NCBI RefSeq assembly: GCF_916618915.1
Contig: NZ_CAKAKE010000001.1
Span: forward strand, 1,860,001-1,924,000
Length of the DNA stretch: 64,000 nucleotides
From: Stenotrophomonas sp. Marseille-Q4652
GTDB lineage: Bacteria; Pseudomonadota; Gammaproteobacteria; Xanthomonadales; Xanthomonadaceae
Direction of reading: 5' to 3'
Numbering within the stretch: the stretch's first letter is position 1; each line of letters starts with the position of its first letter. Below, piece after piece: positions 9,871-24,363 of the stretch. The notes below the pieces were generated by a model. The model did no database searches, was not told the origin of the DNA, and saw only the letters and a list, made by a program, of their open reading frames with translations. Position numbers and translations under genes: made by a program.

Positions 9871-9893
9871 AAACCCGCCGCGGCGGGTTTTTT
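9871..9893 (+). terminator. Rho-independent terminator after the TonB receptor
   Basis: AAACCCGCCGCGGCGGGTTT is a perfect stem, and the plus-strand T-run continues for six bases. It lies 25 bases after the receptor stop codon. Confidence 0.9.
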
Positions 9894-10052
9894 CCTGCCT
9901 GTCCGTGGCCAGTGCGGCCGATGGACTTCTCCACAGTGCAGGTGGGCAGCTGCCGGTACAAGATGTGGATAACATCCGCGGCGCCAGGCGTGGCAGGCCT
10001 TTGCCGGCACTGCTCATTTTTTCACCACTTGCGCAGCCACCCCCGGAAACAA

Positions 10053-10077
10053 GAACGCCCCGCACTGCGGGGCGTTC
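10053..10077 (-). terminator. Terminator after ychF
   Basis: An 11-bp stem GAACGCCCCGC/GCGGGGCGTTC with a three-base loop lies 22 bases past the ychF stop on the minus strand. It is followed there by TTGTTTCC, a moderate U-tract. It would end the long prs-rplY-pth-ychF transcript. Confidence 0.75.
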
Positions 10078-10099
10078 CTGCATCCAGCGCGCGAACGCG

Positions 10100-11191
<1,092 letters not shown>

Positions 11192-11267
11192 CTTCTACAT
11201 CCCCTGGGATGAAAGTGATTGGTGAAACAGCGCCGCGGCGCCGCTTGGCCCATCACTCTCGGCCGGT

Positions 11268-11852
11268 TTACCTGCGGGTGTGCAGGCGCTTCATCGCCTC
11301 GTTGAAGTCACCGCGCACGGCCAGCGGCAGCACGTCGATGGCATCGTCGATGGCGCGGTCGATCAGCACCTCGTCGTCCTTGCCCGGGCGGCCCAGTACC
11401 CACGGCACCACACGGTCCTTGTGGCCGGGATGGCCGATGCCGATACGCAGGCGGTGGAACCTGCCATGTCCGAGTAGGCGGATGGTATCGCGCAGGCCGT
11501 TCTGCCCGCCGTGGCCACCATCGAACTTGAGCCGCGCCACGCCGGGCGGCAGGTCCAGTTCGTCATGGGCCAGCAGGGTCTGCTCCGGCTCGATCTTCCA
11601 GAACCGCTGCGCGGCGGTGACCGACTTGCCGGAAAGATTCATGAAGGTGGCCGGCTTGAGCAGCCATACCGACTGGCCGTCGATGTCGACCCTGGCGGTT
11701 TCGCCGAACAGCTTGGCGTCCACGCTCCAGCGTGCCCCTGCCTTTTCGGCCAGGGCCTCAACGAAATGAAACCCGGCGTTGTGCCGGGTCCGGGCGTGTT
11801 CGGTTCCGGGGTTGCCCAGACCGACGATCAGTCGCAAGCCAGTCATTGCCAT
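11268..11852 (-). CDS. pth: Peptidyl-tRNA hydrolase
   Basis: Pth recycles tRNA from peptidyl-tRNAs that drop off the ribosome. The 194-aa product has LIVGLGNPGTEHARTRHNAGF near the N-terminus, with catalytic His at residue 24 (second H of the TRHNAGF segment), plus the FMNLSGKSV and RLRIGIGHPG motifs. I chose ATG 11852 (MAMTGLRLIV), which gives the usual family length; a GTG further upstream would add 12 residues encoded by the hairpin at 11861-11890. It lies between rplY and ychF in a conserved operon. Confidence 0.96.
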   Translation of the reverse strand: MAMTGLRLIVGLGNPGTEHARTRHNAGFHFVEALAEKAGARWSVDAKLFGETARVDIDGQSVWLLKPATFMNLSGKSVTAAQRFWKIEPEQTLLAHDELDLPPGVARLKFDGGHGGQNGLRDTIRLLGHGRFHRLRIGIGHPGHKDRVVPWVLGRPGKDDEVLIDRAIDDAIDVLPLAVRGDFNEAMKRLHTRR

Positions 11853-11860
11853 CCAGCATC

Positions 11861-11890
11861 CGTTGCGCCCACCCGGAAGTGGGCGCAACG
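11861..11890 (-). promoter_or_regulatory. 12-bp hairpin between rplY and pth
   Basis: CGTTGCGCCCAC and GTGGGCGCAACG form a perfect 12-bp stem with a six-base loop. The hairpin fills most of the rplY-pth gap and ends only eight bases before the pth start. No T-run follows on the minus strand, so it is unlikely to be a simple terminator. It could stabilise the rplY mRNA, be an RNase III or RNase E site, or limit access to the pth ribosome binding site. Confidence 0.6.
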
Positions 11891-11897
11891 ATGACGA

Positions 11898-12506
11898 TTA
11901 CTCGGCAGCCGCTTCGGCGGCGTCTTCCTTGCCGGCCTTGGCGGTGACCACGGCGTCGTCGTGGTCCTTGCCCAGCTTCAGGGCCGGGATTTCAACACCC
12001 TTCGGCAGCTTGAGGTCGGACAGCTTGATGATGTCGCCGGCCTTCAGCTCGGCCAGGTCAACCACGATCGACTCCGGCAGGTCGCCCGGCAGGCAGGCGA
12101 TGTTCACTTCCTTCAGTTCGTGGGTGACGGCCACGTCGGCGGCCTTGCCGGCCGGCGAGATTTCCTCGTTGATGAAGCTCAGCGGCACCGCGGCGTGCAG
12201 CACTTCGTTGGCGTTCACGCGCTGGAAGTCCAGGTGCATGATCAGCTGTTTGTACGGGTGGCGCTGCATGTCACGCAGCAGCACCTTGTACACGGTGCCA
12301 TCCAGGTTCAGGTCGATGATCGACGAGTAGAACCAGTCGTTCTGCTGGGCCAGCCACACTTCGTTGTGGTTGAGCTGGATGTTGGCCGGCTCGCGGTCGC
12401 CACCGTAGACGACTGCCGGGATCAGACCTTCGCGACGCAGGCGGCGGCTCGCACCCTGCCCTTGCACTTCGCGACGCTGGACCTTGATTTCATGACTCTT
12501 GGCCAT
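11898..12506 (-). CDS. rplY: 50S ribosomal protein L25/general stress protein Ctc
   Basis: The L25/Ctc family binds 5S rRNA. The 202-aa product has the N-terminal L25 domain (residues about 5-95, with REGLIPAVVYGG and RDMQRHPYKQLIMHLDFQRV). The C-terminal TL5/Ctc beta domain reaches to about 185, with an acidic alanine-rich tail. This long two-domain form is typical of xanthomonads and many other bacteria, unlike the 94-aa E. coli protein. It lies between prs and pth and is bracketed by strong RNA hairpins. Confidence 0.96.
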   Translation of the reverse strand: MAKSHEIKVQRREVQGQGASRRLRREGLIPAVVYGGDREPANIQLNHNEVWLAQQNDWFYSSIIDLNLDGTVYKVLLRDMQRHPYKQLIMHLDFQRVNANEVLHAAVPLSFINEEISPAGKAADVAVTHELKEVNIACLPGDLPESIVVDLAELKAGDIIKLSDLKLPKGVEIPALKLGKDHDDAVVTAKAGKEDAAEAAAE

Positions 12507-12528
12507 TTCTTTGACTACCTAGGTTGTT

Positions 12529-12602
12529 GATCGCCATGGCGATCGTTTTGATGGTTTCCCCGCGACCAGGGAAACCGGAAACGCCACCCGTTGCCGGGTG
12601 GC
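12529..12602 (-). promoter_or_regulatory. Three consecutive hairpins between prs and rplY
   Basis: In minus-strand order this gap contains CGCCACCCG/CGGGTGGCG (12581-12602) followed by TTTCC, then GGTTTCCC/GGGAAACC (12553-12576), then the palindrome GATCGCCATGGCGATC (12529-12544). The first resembles a weak terminator for prs. The last two lie within 50 bases of the rplY start and could form an attenuator or a ribosomal-protein binding leader. Functions are inference. Confidence 0.55.
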
Positions 12603-12609
12603 GGGAAAA

Positions 12610-13569
12610 TCAATCGACGTACAGCGAGCTGACCGACTCACCGAAGGCGATGCGGCGCATCGTCTCGGCCAGCATCTCGGCCACGCTGATCTGGCGGATC
12701 TTGCTGCACACCCGCGCCGCATCGGACAGCGGGATGGTGTCGGTCACCACCAGCTCGTCGAGCTGGGAATTGTTGAGGTTGTCAACCGCCGGGCCCGAGA
12801 GCACGGCGTGGGTGCAGTAGGCGGCGACCTTGAGCGCACCGCGCGCCTTGAGGGCAGCGGCAGCGGCACACAGGGTGCCGGCGGTATCGACGATGTCGTC
12901 GACCATGACGCAGGTCTTGCCTTCGACGTCACCGATGATGTTCATCACCGTGGACACGTTGGCGCGCGGGCGGCGCTTGTCGATGATCGCCAGGTCGGCG
13001 TCATCCAGGCGCTTGGCCACCGCACGGGCGCGGACCACGCCGCCCACGTCCGGGCTGACCACGATCAGATTGTCGGTGCCGTAGGCACGCCAGATGTCGG
13101 CCAGCAGCAGCGGCGACGCATAGACGTTGTCCACCGGCATATCGAAGAAGCCCTGGATCTGGTCGGCATGCAGGTCGACCGTGAGGATCTGGTCGGTATG
13201 CACGGCCGAGAACATCTTGGCCGCCACCTTGGCCGTGATCGGCACGCGCGAGGAGCGCATGCGGCGATCCTGGCGGGCGTAGCCGAAGTACGGCACCACC
13301 GCGGTGACGCTGGAGGCCGACGCGCGCTTGAGCGCATCGATGATCACCAGCAGCTCCATCAGGTGCTCGGCACTGGGCGCGCAGGTCGGCTGGACCACGA
13401 ACACGTCCTGCTTGCGCACGTTCTCCTGGATCTCCACCTGCACTTCGCCGTCGGAGAAGCTGGACACCAGGGCCTTGCCCGGCCGCACGCCCAGTTCCTT
13501 GCAGATGCTCTGCGCAAGGTGCTTGTTGGCATTGCCGGAAAAAACCAGCAGGTTGGGCGAGGTTTGCAT
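12610..13569 (-). CDS. prs: Ribose-phosphate pyrophosphokinase
   Basis: PRPP synthase makes 5-phosphoribosyl diphosphate from ribose 5-phosphate and ATP for nucleotide, histidine and tryptophan synthesis. The 319-aa protein is full length, with the ATP-binding [10 protein letters not shown] segment (flexible loop) and the PRPP-binding motif [17 protein letters not shown] near residues 220-235. It lies downstream of ispE and tRNA-Gln, the same order as in Pseudomonas and Xanthomonas. Confidence 0.98.
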   Translation of the reverse strand: MQTSPNLLVFSGNANKHLAQSICKELGVRPGKALVSSFSDGEVQVEIQENVRKQDVFVVQPTCAPSAEHLMELLVIIDALKRASASSVTAVVPYFGYARQDRRMRSSRVPITAKVAAKMFSAVHTDQILTVDLHADQIQGFFDMPVDNVYASPLLLADIWRAYGTDNLIVVSPDVGGVVRARAVAKRLDDADLAIIDKRRPRANVSTVMNIIGDVEGKTCVMVDDIVDTAGTLCAAAAALKARGALKVAAYCTHAVLSGPAVDNLNNSQLDELVVTDTIPLSDAARVCSKIRQISVAEMLAETMRRIAFGESVSSLYVD

Positions 13570-13665
13570 GTGGGCTTCTCGGGATCGGCGCGTGGCGGGG
13601 AACGTGAGCTTTACTGCGGAACCACAGGTGACCCGGTCTCCCGCCTGGGCGGGGATCTTCCGGAG

Positions 13666-13742
13666 TGGCAGGGGCGGTAGGATTCGAACCTACGAATGCC
13701 AGGATCAAAACCTGGTGCCTTGGGCCTCTTGGCGACGCCCCT
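13666..13742 (-). tRNA. trnQ: tRNA-Gln (TTG)
   Basis: The 77-base gene has acceptor stem AGGGGCG/CGCCCCT, discriminator G and an encoded CCA. The anticodon stem CCAGG/CCTGG encloses TTTTGAT, giving anticodon TTG. It begins three bases after the ispE stop and lies before prs, so it must be processed from the ispE-prs transcript. Confidence 0.98.
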
Positions 13743-13745
13743 GCA

Positions 13746-14627
13746 TCAAATCCGCTTCAACTGTTCCAGCGTGTCGAGCAGCGGCGAGCGCGCTGCGCCT
13801 GCCACCACCCACGCCCGCAGCCGTCCCGGCAACTGCGCCAGCGCCTGCTCGGCGGCAGCGCGCGTGGCGAACTCGACGAAACAACCGCTGCCCGACCCGG
13901 TCAGCTGCGGCCGGCCGATGCTGGACAAGGCCTGGAACACGCCTTCGATGGCGGGTTCACGGCGGCGCAGCACTGGCTCGAACGCATTACCGAGCAGGGC
14001 CCCGGAAGCGAAGTCCGATATTTTCGCGGGTGCAGCATCCCGCGTCAAATCGGCGGACTGGAAAAGTGCGGCGGTCGGCACATGCACGCCCGGGTCGACC
14101 AGCAGGTACCAGGCCGGCGGCAGGTCCAGCGGGACCAGCTCCTCGCCCACCCCCTCGGCCCAGGCGTTGTGCCCGCGCACGAACACCGGCACGTCCGCGC
14201 CCAGTGACAGGCCCAGCGTGGCCAGCGCGTCGACATCCAGCCCGGCGCTCCACAGCGCGTTGAGCGCGACCAGCACGGTTGCCGCATCCGACGATCCACC
14301 GCCAAAACCGCCACCGGCAGGAATACGCTTTTCGATACGGATATCCGCACCTTGCGCGATGTTCGCCGACTTTTTAAGAAGGATGGCTGCGCGAACGGCG
14401 AGGTCATCGGCCTCGGCCACGCCGGCGACCGAGCCGCCCTCGCGGCGGATCTGGCCATCGGGCCGCACCCGCAGGGCGATGTCGTCGCCCCAGTTGAGGA
14501 TACGGAACACGGTCTGCAGCTGGTGGTAGCCGTCGGGACGGCGGCCAGTGATGTGCAGGAACAGGTTCAGCTTGGCCGGGGCGGGCCACAGCGACCAGCC
14601 GGCCGGATCAACAACCACGGGGCTCAT
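13746..14627 (-). CDS. ispE: 4-diphosphocytidyl-2-C-methyl-D-erythritol kinase
   Basis: IspE is the GHMP-family kinase of the MEP isoprenoid pathway. The 293-aa product has [21 protein letters not shown] at the N-terminus and the GHMP ATP-binding loop [17 protein letters not shown] near residues 95-111. The C-terminal glycine-rich segment [12 protein letters not shown] is also visible. The ATG at 14627 overlaps the lolB TGA (ATGA), indicating translational coupling; a longer in-frame GTG start inside lolB is rejected on those grounds. Confidence 0.97.
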   Translation of the reverse strand: MSPVVVDPAGWSLWPAPAKLNLFLHITGRRPDGYHQLQTVFRILNWGDDIALRVRPDGQIRREGGSVAGVAEADDLAVRAAILLKKSANIAQGADIRIEKRIPAGGGFGGGSSDAATVLVALNALWSAGLDVDALATLGLSLGADVPVFVRGHNAWAEGVGEELVPLDLPPAWYLLVDPGVHVPTAALFQSADLTRDAAPAKISDFASGALLGNAFEPVLRRREPAIEGVFQALSSIGRPQLTGSGSGCFVEFATRAAAEQALAQLPGRLRAWVVAGAARSPLLDTLEQLKRI

Positions 14628-15289
14628 GGGATTTCCAGGTTCCACTGGTCCACGATCAGCCGCACCCTGGCATCGCCGCGACTGGCCTCGATGCGCCGCG
14701 GCAGCGCTGGACGGCCGGTTTCGGCCTCGGCCGGGTGCCAGTCCATGAATTCGATGTTCCAGCCGCGCTGCAGCAGCCGGCGCGGACGGCCCCCGATGTC
14801 GCTGCCCAGGTGTTCCGGGGCTTCGCCCTCGGCCGCGGCCAGGCCGCGGACCCAGTCCGACAGCGGCCCGACCGGGATGTCCCAGCCGGTGGCCTGCAGC
14901 AGCAGTTGCTGGGCGTCATCGGCACCGCGCGGGCCACCGTCCAGTCCTTCCAGGCGCGCACCCGGGCGGGTGCTGTCGCCGGACAGCCGCCAGCTCTGGC
15001 GGGTCACCGGCGCGGCCAGCTGGATCTCGTAGCCGGTGCCCTGCTGCTGCCACTCGATGCGACCGTTGCCGCCATCACGGCCGCGGCTGACTGCCACCCG
15101 GCCGCTGAACGACCAGTCCGGCAGCGCGCGCAGGGAGGCCTGGCGCCCGGCCTCGGCCTGGCGTGCGGCTTCGGGCACCTCGGCCACCTCGTCGCTGGAC
15201 GGCGTCCTGCGCGGCCCCATCGAGGTGCAGGCGGTGAGGGAAATCAATGCCAGCGCCAGCAGCGGCGCCCGCAGGATGGAATGCGTCAT
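14624..15289 (-). CDS. lolB: Outer-membrane lipoprotein insertion protein LolB
   Basis: LolB receives lipoproteins from the periplasmic carrier LolA and inserts them into the outer membrane. The 221-aa product has a lipoprotein signal peptide with lipobox LTAC (cysteine near residue 21) and the family segment [12 protein letters not shown] followed by GRIEWQQQG. Its ATG at 15289 overlaps the stop of the upstream TPR gene (ATGA). The N-terminal linker after the cysteine is longer than in E. coli. Confidence 0.93.
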   Translation of the reverse strand: MTHSILRAPLLALALISLTACTSMGPRRTPSSDEVAEVPEAARQAEAGRQASLRALPDWSFSGRVAVSRGRDGGNGRIEWQQQGTGYEIQLAAPVTRQSWRLSGDSTRPGARLEGLDGGPRGADDAQQLLLQATGWDIPVGPLSDWVRGLAAAEGEAPEHLGSDIGGRPRRLLQRGWNIEFMDWHPAEAETGRPALPRRIEASRGDARVRLIVDQWNLEIP

Positions 15290-16962
15290 GTACCCAGTTT
15301 CTCGGTGGCGCGCTGCAGGGCGCGGTTCTCGGGATCGAGCTTGCGGGCCTCGTCGAAGTAGTGGCGGGCCTCGTCCTCGCGCCCCAGCACCCACAGCACC
15401 TCGCCGACGTGCGCGGCGATTTCCGGATCCTTGGCCAGCGTCCAGGCGCGGCGCAGGTGCACCAGCGCCTCCTCGTTGCGGCCGAGCCGGTACAGCACCC
15501 AGCCATAGCTGTCGACGATGGCCGCGTTGTCCGGCTCGGCCACGCGGGCGCGGTCGATCAGCTCCAGCGCCTCCTGGTAGCGGGTGGTGCGGTCGGCCAG
15601 GGTGTAACCCAGCGCGTTGAGCGCGGCCACGTTTTCCGGTTCGCTGACCAGGAGCCGGCGCAGGTCGGCCTCGGCCCGCTCGATGTCGTCGGCACGCTCC
15701 CAGGCCAGCGCCCGGGCGTACAGCAGCGCGCCCTCGTCCGGCCAGGCGGCCAGGCCGCGGCCAAGCACCTCGATCTCGGCGGCGGGCTGGTTGCTGCGCT
15801 GGTGCAGCTCAGCCTCCAGCAGGTAGGCGTCACGGCGCACGTCATCCTCGACCGAGGCATCGGCCTGCAGCGCGCGCACCTGGGTCAGCGCAACCTGGCG
15901 GTCGCCGAGCTCGTGGCGGGCGTTGATCGCACGCAGCCTCGCCTCGCTGCGATGCGGACCCTGCGGCACGGCCTCGTACCAGGCCACGGCCTCCTGATGG
16001 CGCTTGAGGAACTCGGCGATCTTGCCCAGCAGCAGCTGATGGGCGGCATCCGGCTCGGGCTCGGCCTTGACCAGGCCCTCGTACAGATCAGCCAGGGCGG
16101 TCTTGTCCTGCTGCTTGGCCAGCAGCGAGGCACGCATGCCCCAGCTCTGCAGGTCCTGCTCGCCGGTGGCCAGCACGCGCTCGGCGGCGGCAGCATCACC
16201 GACCGCGTCGTAGGCGAAGGCCAGCGCGTTGCGCAGCTCCAGGTCACCCTCGATGCGCGGCTCGACGCCGGCCAGCACCTCCAGCGCCTCGTCGCGGCGA
16301 CCGTCCTGGTTGAGCTGGGTGGCATGCAGCAGGGCGACCCGTGGCTCGTCGGGGAAACGCCTGACCACCTCGGCCACCATGCGCCTGGTCAGCTGGGGCT
16401 GGTCCAGCCGCAGGGCCAGGCGGCCGAATTCCTGCCAGGCCTCGATGTCATCGGGAATGGCACCGGCATCGACCAGCTCGGCCAGCAGTGTTGCCGGCGC
16501 GCCCGGATCACGCACGCCGGAAGCCAGCGCGACCAGCGCAAAGCGCCAGCCGGTCGGATCGCGATGGCGCAGCAGGGCCAGCAGGTCACGGCGCGCCGGA
16601 CGCAGCTGGCCCTTGCCCAGGGCCAGCGCGGCCCGGCTGGCGAGCATGCCCAAGGCGTCGGGATCACGCCTGGCCCACAGCGCGACGGCCTGGCTGGAGC
16701 GCGCGTCGTCACCGGCCAGCATTGCGATGCGGGTGGCACGTTCGGCCAGCCCGGCGTCGCCATCGACGGCCTTGGCGGCCTCCAGGTACCAGCGCGCCGC
16801 ATCGGCCAGCTTGCCGGCCTGCAGGGCGAATTCGCCGGCCAGGATGGGCTCCAGCGGGACCGGATCGGCAGCCACGGGCGCCCGTTCGGCCGCAGCCAGC
16901 GGCGACAGGGCGAGCATTGGCAACATCAATGCACCGCAGAGGATGCGAATCAGTACGGGCAT
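15286..16962 (-). CDS. Secreted TPR-repeat protein
   Basis: This 558-aa protein has a signal peptide (cut after about residue 24, SPLAAAERA) followed by tetratricopeptide-like repeats over most of its length. Clear repeats include [30 protein letters not shown] units in the last 150 residues and [22 protein letters not shown]. It corresponds in position to the TPR protein encoded upstream of lolB in Pseudomonas (PA4667 type). A periplasmic or outer-membrane-associated scaffold role is likely but the partner is unknown. It is divergent from hemA and is the first gene of the lolB-ispE-prs run. Confidence 0.88.
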   Translation of the reverse strand: MPVLIRILCGALMLPMLALSPLAAAERAPVAADPVPLEPILAGEFALQAGKLADAARWYLEAAKAVDGDAGLAERATRIAMLAGDDARSSQAVALWARRDPDALGMLASRAALALGKGQLRPARRDLLALLRHRDPTGWRFALVALASGVRDPGAPATLLAELVDAGAIPDDIEAWQEFGRLALRLDQPQLTRRMVAEVVRRFPDEPRVALLHATQLNQDGRRDEALEVLAGVEPRIEGDLELRNALAFAYDAVGDAAAAERVLATGEQDLQSWGMRASLLAKQQDKTALADLYEGLVKAEPEPDAAHQLLLGKIAEFLKRHQEAVAWYEAVPQGPHRSEARLRAINARHELGDRQVALTQVRALQADASVEDDVRRDAYLLEAELHQRSNQPAAEIEVLGRGLAAWPDEGALLYARALAWERADDIERAEADLRRLLVSEPENVAALNALGYTLADRTTRYQEALELIDRARVAEPDNAAIVDSYGWVLYRLGRNEEALVHLRRAWTLAKDPEIAAHVGEVLWVLGREDEARHYFDEARKLDPENRALQRATEKLGT

Positions 16963-17028
16963 CGTGGGCGTACGGACCGTAAAATGGCGGCTTGGACAGC
17001 CAGCAGCTTATCGCAAGCAACTGAACAG

Positions 17029-18289
17029 ATGACCCTTTGGGTGCTCGGACTGAATCACCAGACCGCGCCGGTGGAACTGCGCGAGCGCGCTTCCTTCGGC
17101 GGCGACGCCCTGCCCCGTGCACTGGATTCGCTGCGCCAGTCATCCCAGCTCAACGAATCGGTCCTGCTGTCCACCTGCAACCGCACCGAGCTCTATGCGG
17201 TGAGTGAAAGCGGCGATGCGCTGACCCGGTGGCTGGAAGGCCAGGCCGGCGGGCTGCAGGGCTTCGTCTACCAGCATCGCGACGCCGACGCCGTGCGCCA
17301 CCTGTTCCGGGTCGCCACCGGGCTGGACTCGATGGTGCTGGGCGAACCGCAGATCCTGGGCCAGGTGAAGGATGCCTGGGCGCTGGCGCGCGAGTCGGGG
17401 ATCCTCGGCCACGAGCTGGACCGGCTGTTCCAGCAGACCTTCTCGGTGGCCAAGCGTGCGCGCACCGACACCCGCATCGGCGCCAACCCGGTGTCGGTGG
17501 CCTCGACCGCGGTACGCCTGGCGCAGAGTTCCTTCGCGCGGCTGGATGAATCCACTGTGCTGCTGGTCGGTGCCGGCGAGACCATCGAGCTGGCCGCCAA
17601 GCACCTGACCGAAGGCGGGGTGAAGCGGCTGCTGGTCGCCAACCGCACGCTGGCCAATGGCCAGGAACTGGCCAGCCGCCATGGTGGCGTGGCGCTGCCG
17701 TTGGCCGAATTGGACCGCCACCTGGCCGAGGCCGACATCGTATTCTCGGCCACCGCCGCGCGCGATCCGGTGATCACTGCCGCACAGGTCTCGGACGCGC
17801 TGCGCCAGCGCCGGCACAAACCGATGCTGCTGTTCGACCTGGCGGTGCCGCGCGACATCGAGACCGAGGTCGGCAAGCTGTCCGACGCCTTCCTCTACAC
17901 CGTCGACGACCTCGAACGAGCGGTGGAGGAGAACCGGCGCAGCCGCCGCGAGGCCGCGGCCGAGGCGGAGGCCATTATCGAGCTGCAGGTGCAGCGCTAT
18001 TTCGAATCGCTGCAGGCCAGCAGCCGCCAGGCACCGATCAAGCAACTGCGCGCCTTTGGCGAGGCCACCCGCGCCGAACTGCTGGCCAAGGCACACCAGC
18101 AGCTGGCCCACGGCCGCCCGGCCGCCGAAGTGCTCGAGCAGCTCGCCCACGGCCTGACCAACCGCCTGCTGCATCCGCCGACCGCCGCGCTGCGCCAGGC
18201 CGCGCTGGAAGGCGACACCGAACTCACCCGCGCCGCCGAGCGCCTGTTCCCGGCCACGCCGGGCTACCACCATCCCCTAGCGAGCCGCG

Positions 18290-18312
<23 letters not shown>
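17029..18312 (+). CDS. hemA: Glutamyl-tRNA reductase
   Basis: HemA reduces glutamyl-tRNA to glutamate-1-semialdehyde, the first committed step of C5-pathway tetrapyrrole synthesis. The 427-aa product has the catalytic cysteine in [12 protein letters not shown] (Cys50) and the NADPH-binding [17 protein letters not shown] segment near residues 180-196. A C-terminal helical dimerisation domain follows. The ATG at 17029 gives the standard [14 protein letters not shown] start; a much longer open frame upstream is antisense to the TPR gene and not coding. It overlaps prfA by 23 bases. Confidence 0.98.
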
Positions 18313-19372
<1,060 letters not shown>

Positions 19373-19414
19373 GGCCAAGGTGGCGACTTCCCTGCACCTT
19401 CCCCGGGACCTGCG

Positions 19415-21115
19415 ATGAACGCCACGCCCGAACTGTTGCAACTGCGCGCGGCCGTGCGCCGGCAACCGGGCGACTTCATCGCCTGGGTGATGCTGGCCGA
19501 CGCCGAACTGGGCATGGGCGACATCGATGCCGGCGAGGCCGCCGCGCAGCAGGCACTGCGGCTGCGCCCCGGCCATCCCGAGGCGCTGGCACGACTGGGC
19601 CGCACGCGCTGGATGCAGGCCCGCCACGGCGAGGCCGCAGCCCTGCTGCAGCAGGCGTCCAACATCGTCCCGCAGCACCCGGGCATCGCGCTGTGGCTGG
19701 GCCACGCCCTGGAAGACGCCGGCCAGGCCGAGGCCGCCGCGCAGGCCTACCAGCGCGCCCACACCCTGCTGCCGACCGAGCCCTACATCGCCGCGCACCT
19801 GCTCAACTGGCGGCGCAAGCTGTGTGACTGGCGCGATCTGGACCTCCTGTCGCGGCAGGTGCGCAGCGCCGTCGCCCAAGGCCATCCCGGGGTGGAGCCG
19901 TTCGCCTTCCTCAGCGAGGACGCCGGCGCCAGCGAACAACTGGCCTGCGCGCGACTGCGGGCGCAGCCGCTGGCCGCGCACATCCCGCGGCTGGCGGCCA
20001 CGCGGGTGCGCCAGGGCGGTCCACTGCGGCTGGGTTTTCTCTCCAACGGCTTCGGCGCACATCCCACGGGATTGCTCACCGTCGCCCTGTTCGAGGCGCT
20101 GCAGTCGCAACCATCGGTGCAGGCGCACCTGTTCGCACTCAATGCCGATGACGGCAGCCCGATCCGCCAGCGCCTGCGCGCGGCGACCACGCTGCACGAC
20201 GTCTCAGGTCGTCGCCATGGCGACATCGCCGGCACGATCCGCGGGGCCGGCATCGACGTGCTGTTCGACCTGCGCGGCTGGGGCGGCGGCGGTGCCCCTG
20301 AGGTACTGGCGATGCGCCCGGCCCCGCTGCAGGTGAACTGGCTGGCCTATCCCGGCACCTCCGGCGCGCCGTGGATGGACTGCGTGCTGGCCGACGGCTT
20401 CGTGCTGCCCCCTGCCCTGGAGGCTGGCTTCAGTGAGCAGGTGCTGCGCCTGCCGCGCGCCTTCCAGCCCTCGGACAATACCCGCCGGGTCGGGCAACCA
20501 CCTTCCCGCGTGGACTGCGGCCTGCCGGAAAGCGGCGTGGTGTTCTGCAGCTTCAACAACAGCTACAAGTTCAATCCGCGCAGCATGGCGCGGATGTTCG
20601 CGGTGCTGGCCCAGGTGCCGGGCAGCGTGCTGTGGCTGCTGTCAGGGCCTGGCCAGGCCGATGCGCGCTTGCGCGAGGCCGCCCGCCAGGCCAGGCTGGA
20701 TCCGGCGCGGCTGGTATTCATGCCCAAGCTGCCGCATGCCGAGTACCTGGCCCGTTACCGCCACGCCGACCTGTTCCTGGATACCCATCCCTACAACGCC
20801 CACACCACCGCCTCCGATGCGCTGTGGGCCGGTTGCCCGGTGCTGACCACACCCGGCCAGACTTTCGCCGCGCGCGTGGCCGGCAGCCTCAACCATCATC
20901 TGGGGCTGGGAGGGATGAACGTCGATTCCGACGAGGCCTTCATCGCCACCGCGGCGCGACTGGGTAACGAGCCAGCGGCCTTGATGGAACTGCGGCAGCG
21001 GCTGGCAAGGCATCGCGACGGTGCCGGCGTGTTCGACATGCAGGGCTTTGCTGCTGATTTCACTGCCGTGGTGACCACGCTGGCCACCCGGCACGGCTGG
21101 CAAGGCATCGACTGA
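19415..21115 (+). CDS. TPR-containing O-GlcNAc transferase-like glycosyltransferase (GT41)
   Basis: The 566-aa product has N-terminal TPR repeats (residues about 1-130) and a C-terminal glycosyltransferase family 41 (O-GlcNAc transferase/SPINDLY) domain. Conserved pieces are LGFLSNGFGAHPTG with His216, VNWLAYPGTSGAPWMD, FCSFNNSYKFNP with the lysine expected at the nucleotide pocket, and LDTHPYNAHTTASDALWAG. It matches the Xanthomonas campestris OGT whose structure served as a model of the human enzyme. The natural bacterial acceptor is not known. It lies just after prfA with its own ribosome binding site. Confidence 0.88.
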   Translation: MNATPELLQLRAAVRRQPGDFIAWVMLADAELGMGDIDAGEAAAQQALRLRPGHPEALARLGRTRWMQARHGEAAALLQQASNIVPQHPGIALWLGHALEDAGQAEAAAQAYQRAHTLLPTEPYIAAHLLNWRRKLCDWRDLDLLSRQVRSAVAQGHPGVEPFAFLSEDAGASEQLACARLRAQPLAAHIPRLAATRVRQGGPLRLGFLSNGFGAHPTGLLTVALFEALQSQPSVQAHLFALNADDGSPIRQRLRAATTLHDVSGRRHGDIAGTIRGAGIDVLFDLRGWGGGGAPEVLAMRPAPLQVNWLAYPGTSGAPWMDCVLADGFVLPPALEAGFSEQVLRLPRAFQPSDNTRRVGQPPSRVDCGLPESGVVFCSFNNSYKFNPRSMARMFAVLAQVPGSVLWLLSGPGQADARLREAARQARLDPARLVFMPKLPHAEYLARYRHADLFLDTHPYNAHTTASDALWAGCPVLTTPGQTFAARVAGSLNHHLGLGGMNVDSDEAFIATAARLGNEPAALMELRQRLARHRDGAGVFDMQGFAADFTAVVTTLATRHGWQGID

Positions 21116-21142
21116 CAGGTCCGCCAGTCAGGCGCGATGCGA

Positions 21143-21409
21143 TCAGCCCACGCTGAAACCTTCGCCCACGGCTGCGCTCCACTCCTCGCGCAGCACCTGG
21201 TCCACGCGCGCCGCCGGCGGGCCATCGGCCAGCCACTGCGCCAGTGTCTCCAGTGCTTCGGCCGGGCCACTGGCGATGACCTCGACCCGGCCATCGTCCA
21301 GGTTGCGGGCGCTGCCCTGCAGTCCCAGCGCGCGCGCCTGCTCACGGGTGGAGGCGCGGAAGTACACGCCCTGTACCCGTCCGCTGACGAAGAAGCGCGC
21401 GGCAGGCAT
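21143..21409 (-). CDS. acyP: Acylphosphatase
   Basis: This 88-aa cytosolic enzyme hydrolyses carboxyl-phosphate bonds. The signature GRVQGVYFR with catalytic Arg18 and the SARNLDDGRVEV segment with Asn36 are both present. The ATG at 21409 shares one base with the TGA of the upstream thioredoxin gene (TGATG), so it is translationally coupled. It is convergent with the OGT gene. Confidence 0.95.
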   Translation of the reverse strand: MPAARFFVSGRVQGVYFRASTREQARALGLQGSARNLDDGRVEVIASGPAEALETLAQWLADGPPAARVDQVLREEWSAAVGEGFSVG

Positions 21410-21974
21410 CAGCCGGCTCCGCCGCCGGCGATGGCCGCCTCGATGTCCGGTGCGGTGACCGGGCCGAGGAACTGGCGGGCAACCTTGCCGTCCGGCGCGA
21501 TCAGGTAGGTCATCGGCAGGCCACGCGGGGTGGCGAAGTCCTTCGGCGGATCGTAGGTGTCGATGATCGCGATCGGATAGGCCACCGGATGTTTCTCCAG
21601 GAAGGCGCGCATGTCGGCCGGTTCGATGTCCTCGTAGGCCAGCCCGACGACCTCGATGTTGCTGCGCATGGCGTGCAGTGCCGACAGCTCGGGCATCTCC
21701 TTCAGGCATGGAGAGCACCAGGTCGCCCAGAAATTCACCACCACCCACTTGCCGCGGTGTTCGGCCAGGTCATACCGGCCGCCGTCGACGGCATCCACCT
21801 GCAGGGTCGGGATGTCAGCGGTCTGCTGCACTACCGGGGTGGCTTCGGCCACCGCAATGTCGGGCGTGCTGGCCTCGGGCCCGGCTTGCGGGGAGGAGGC
21901 AGGCTGTGGCGCCGGCGCGGGCTGGCAGCCGCCCAGCAACAGACCCAGGGCCAGGACCGGCAGCGGTGGGAATT

Positions 21975-21978
<4 letters not shown>
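21409..21978 (-). CDS. TlpA-family thioredoxin-like lipoprotein
   Basis: The 189-aa protein has a lipoprotein signal (LLLGGC, lipidated Cys18), a proline/alanine-rich linker, and a TlpA/ResA-like thioredoxin fold with active site WATWCSPC (Cys88, Cys91) and cis-proline in GLPMTYLI. It is probably anchored to the periplasmic side and reduces disulfides there, for example in cytochrome c maturation or sulfoxide repair. The start overlaps the end of the yihY-like gene (ATGA). Confidence 0.9.
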
Positions 21979-24261
<2,283 letters not shown>

Positions 24262-24363
24262 AGCCACGACCTCGCCTCGATCCGCGAGGATGCCGGGCGC
24301 GTGGCGATTTATCATTGTCGGCTTACGTCGCAACACGGCCAGCCGGCCCGCAAGGACTACGCA

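Noticed and set aside
15247..17028. Long upstream extension of the hemA frame
   Set aside because: It is antisense to the TPR and lolB genes. HemA homology starts exactly at ATG 17029.
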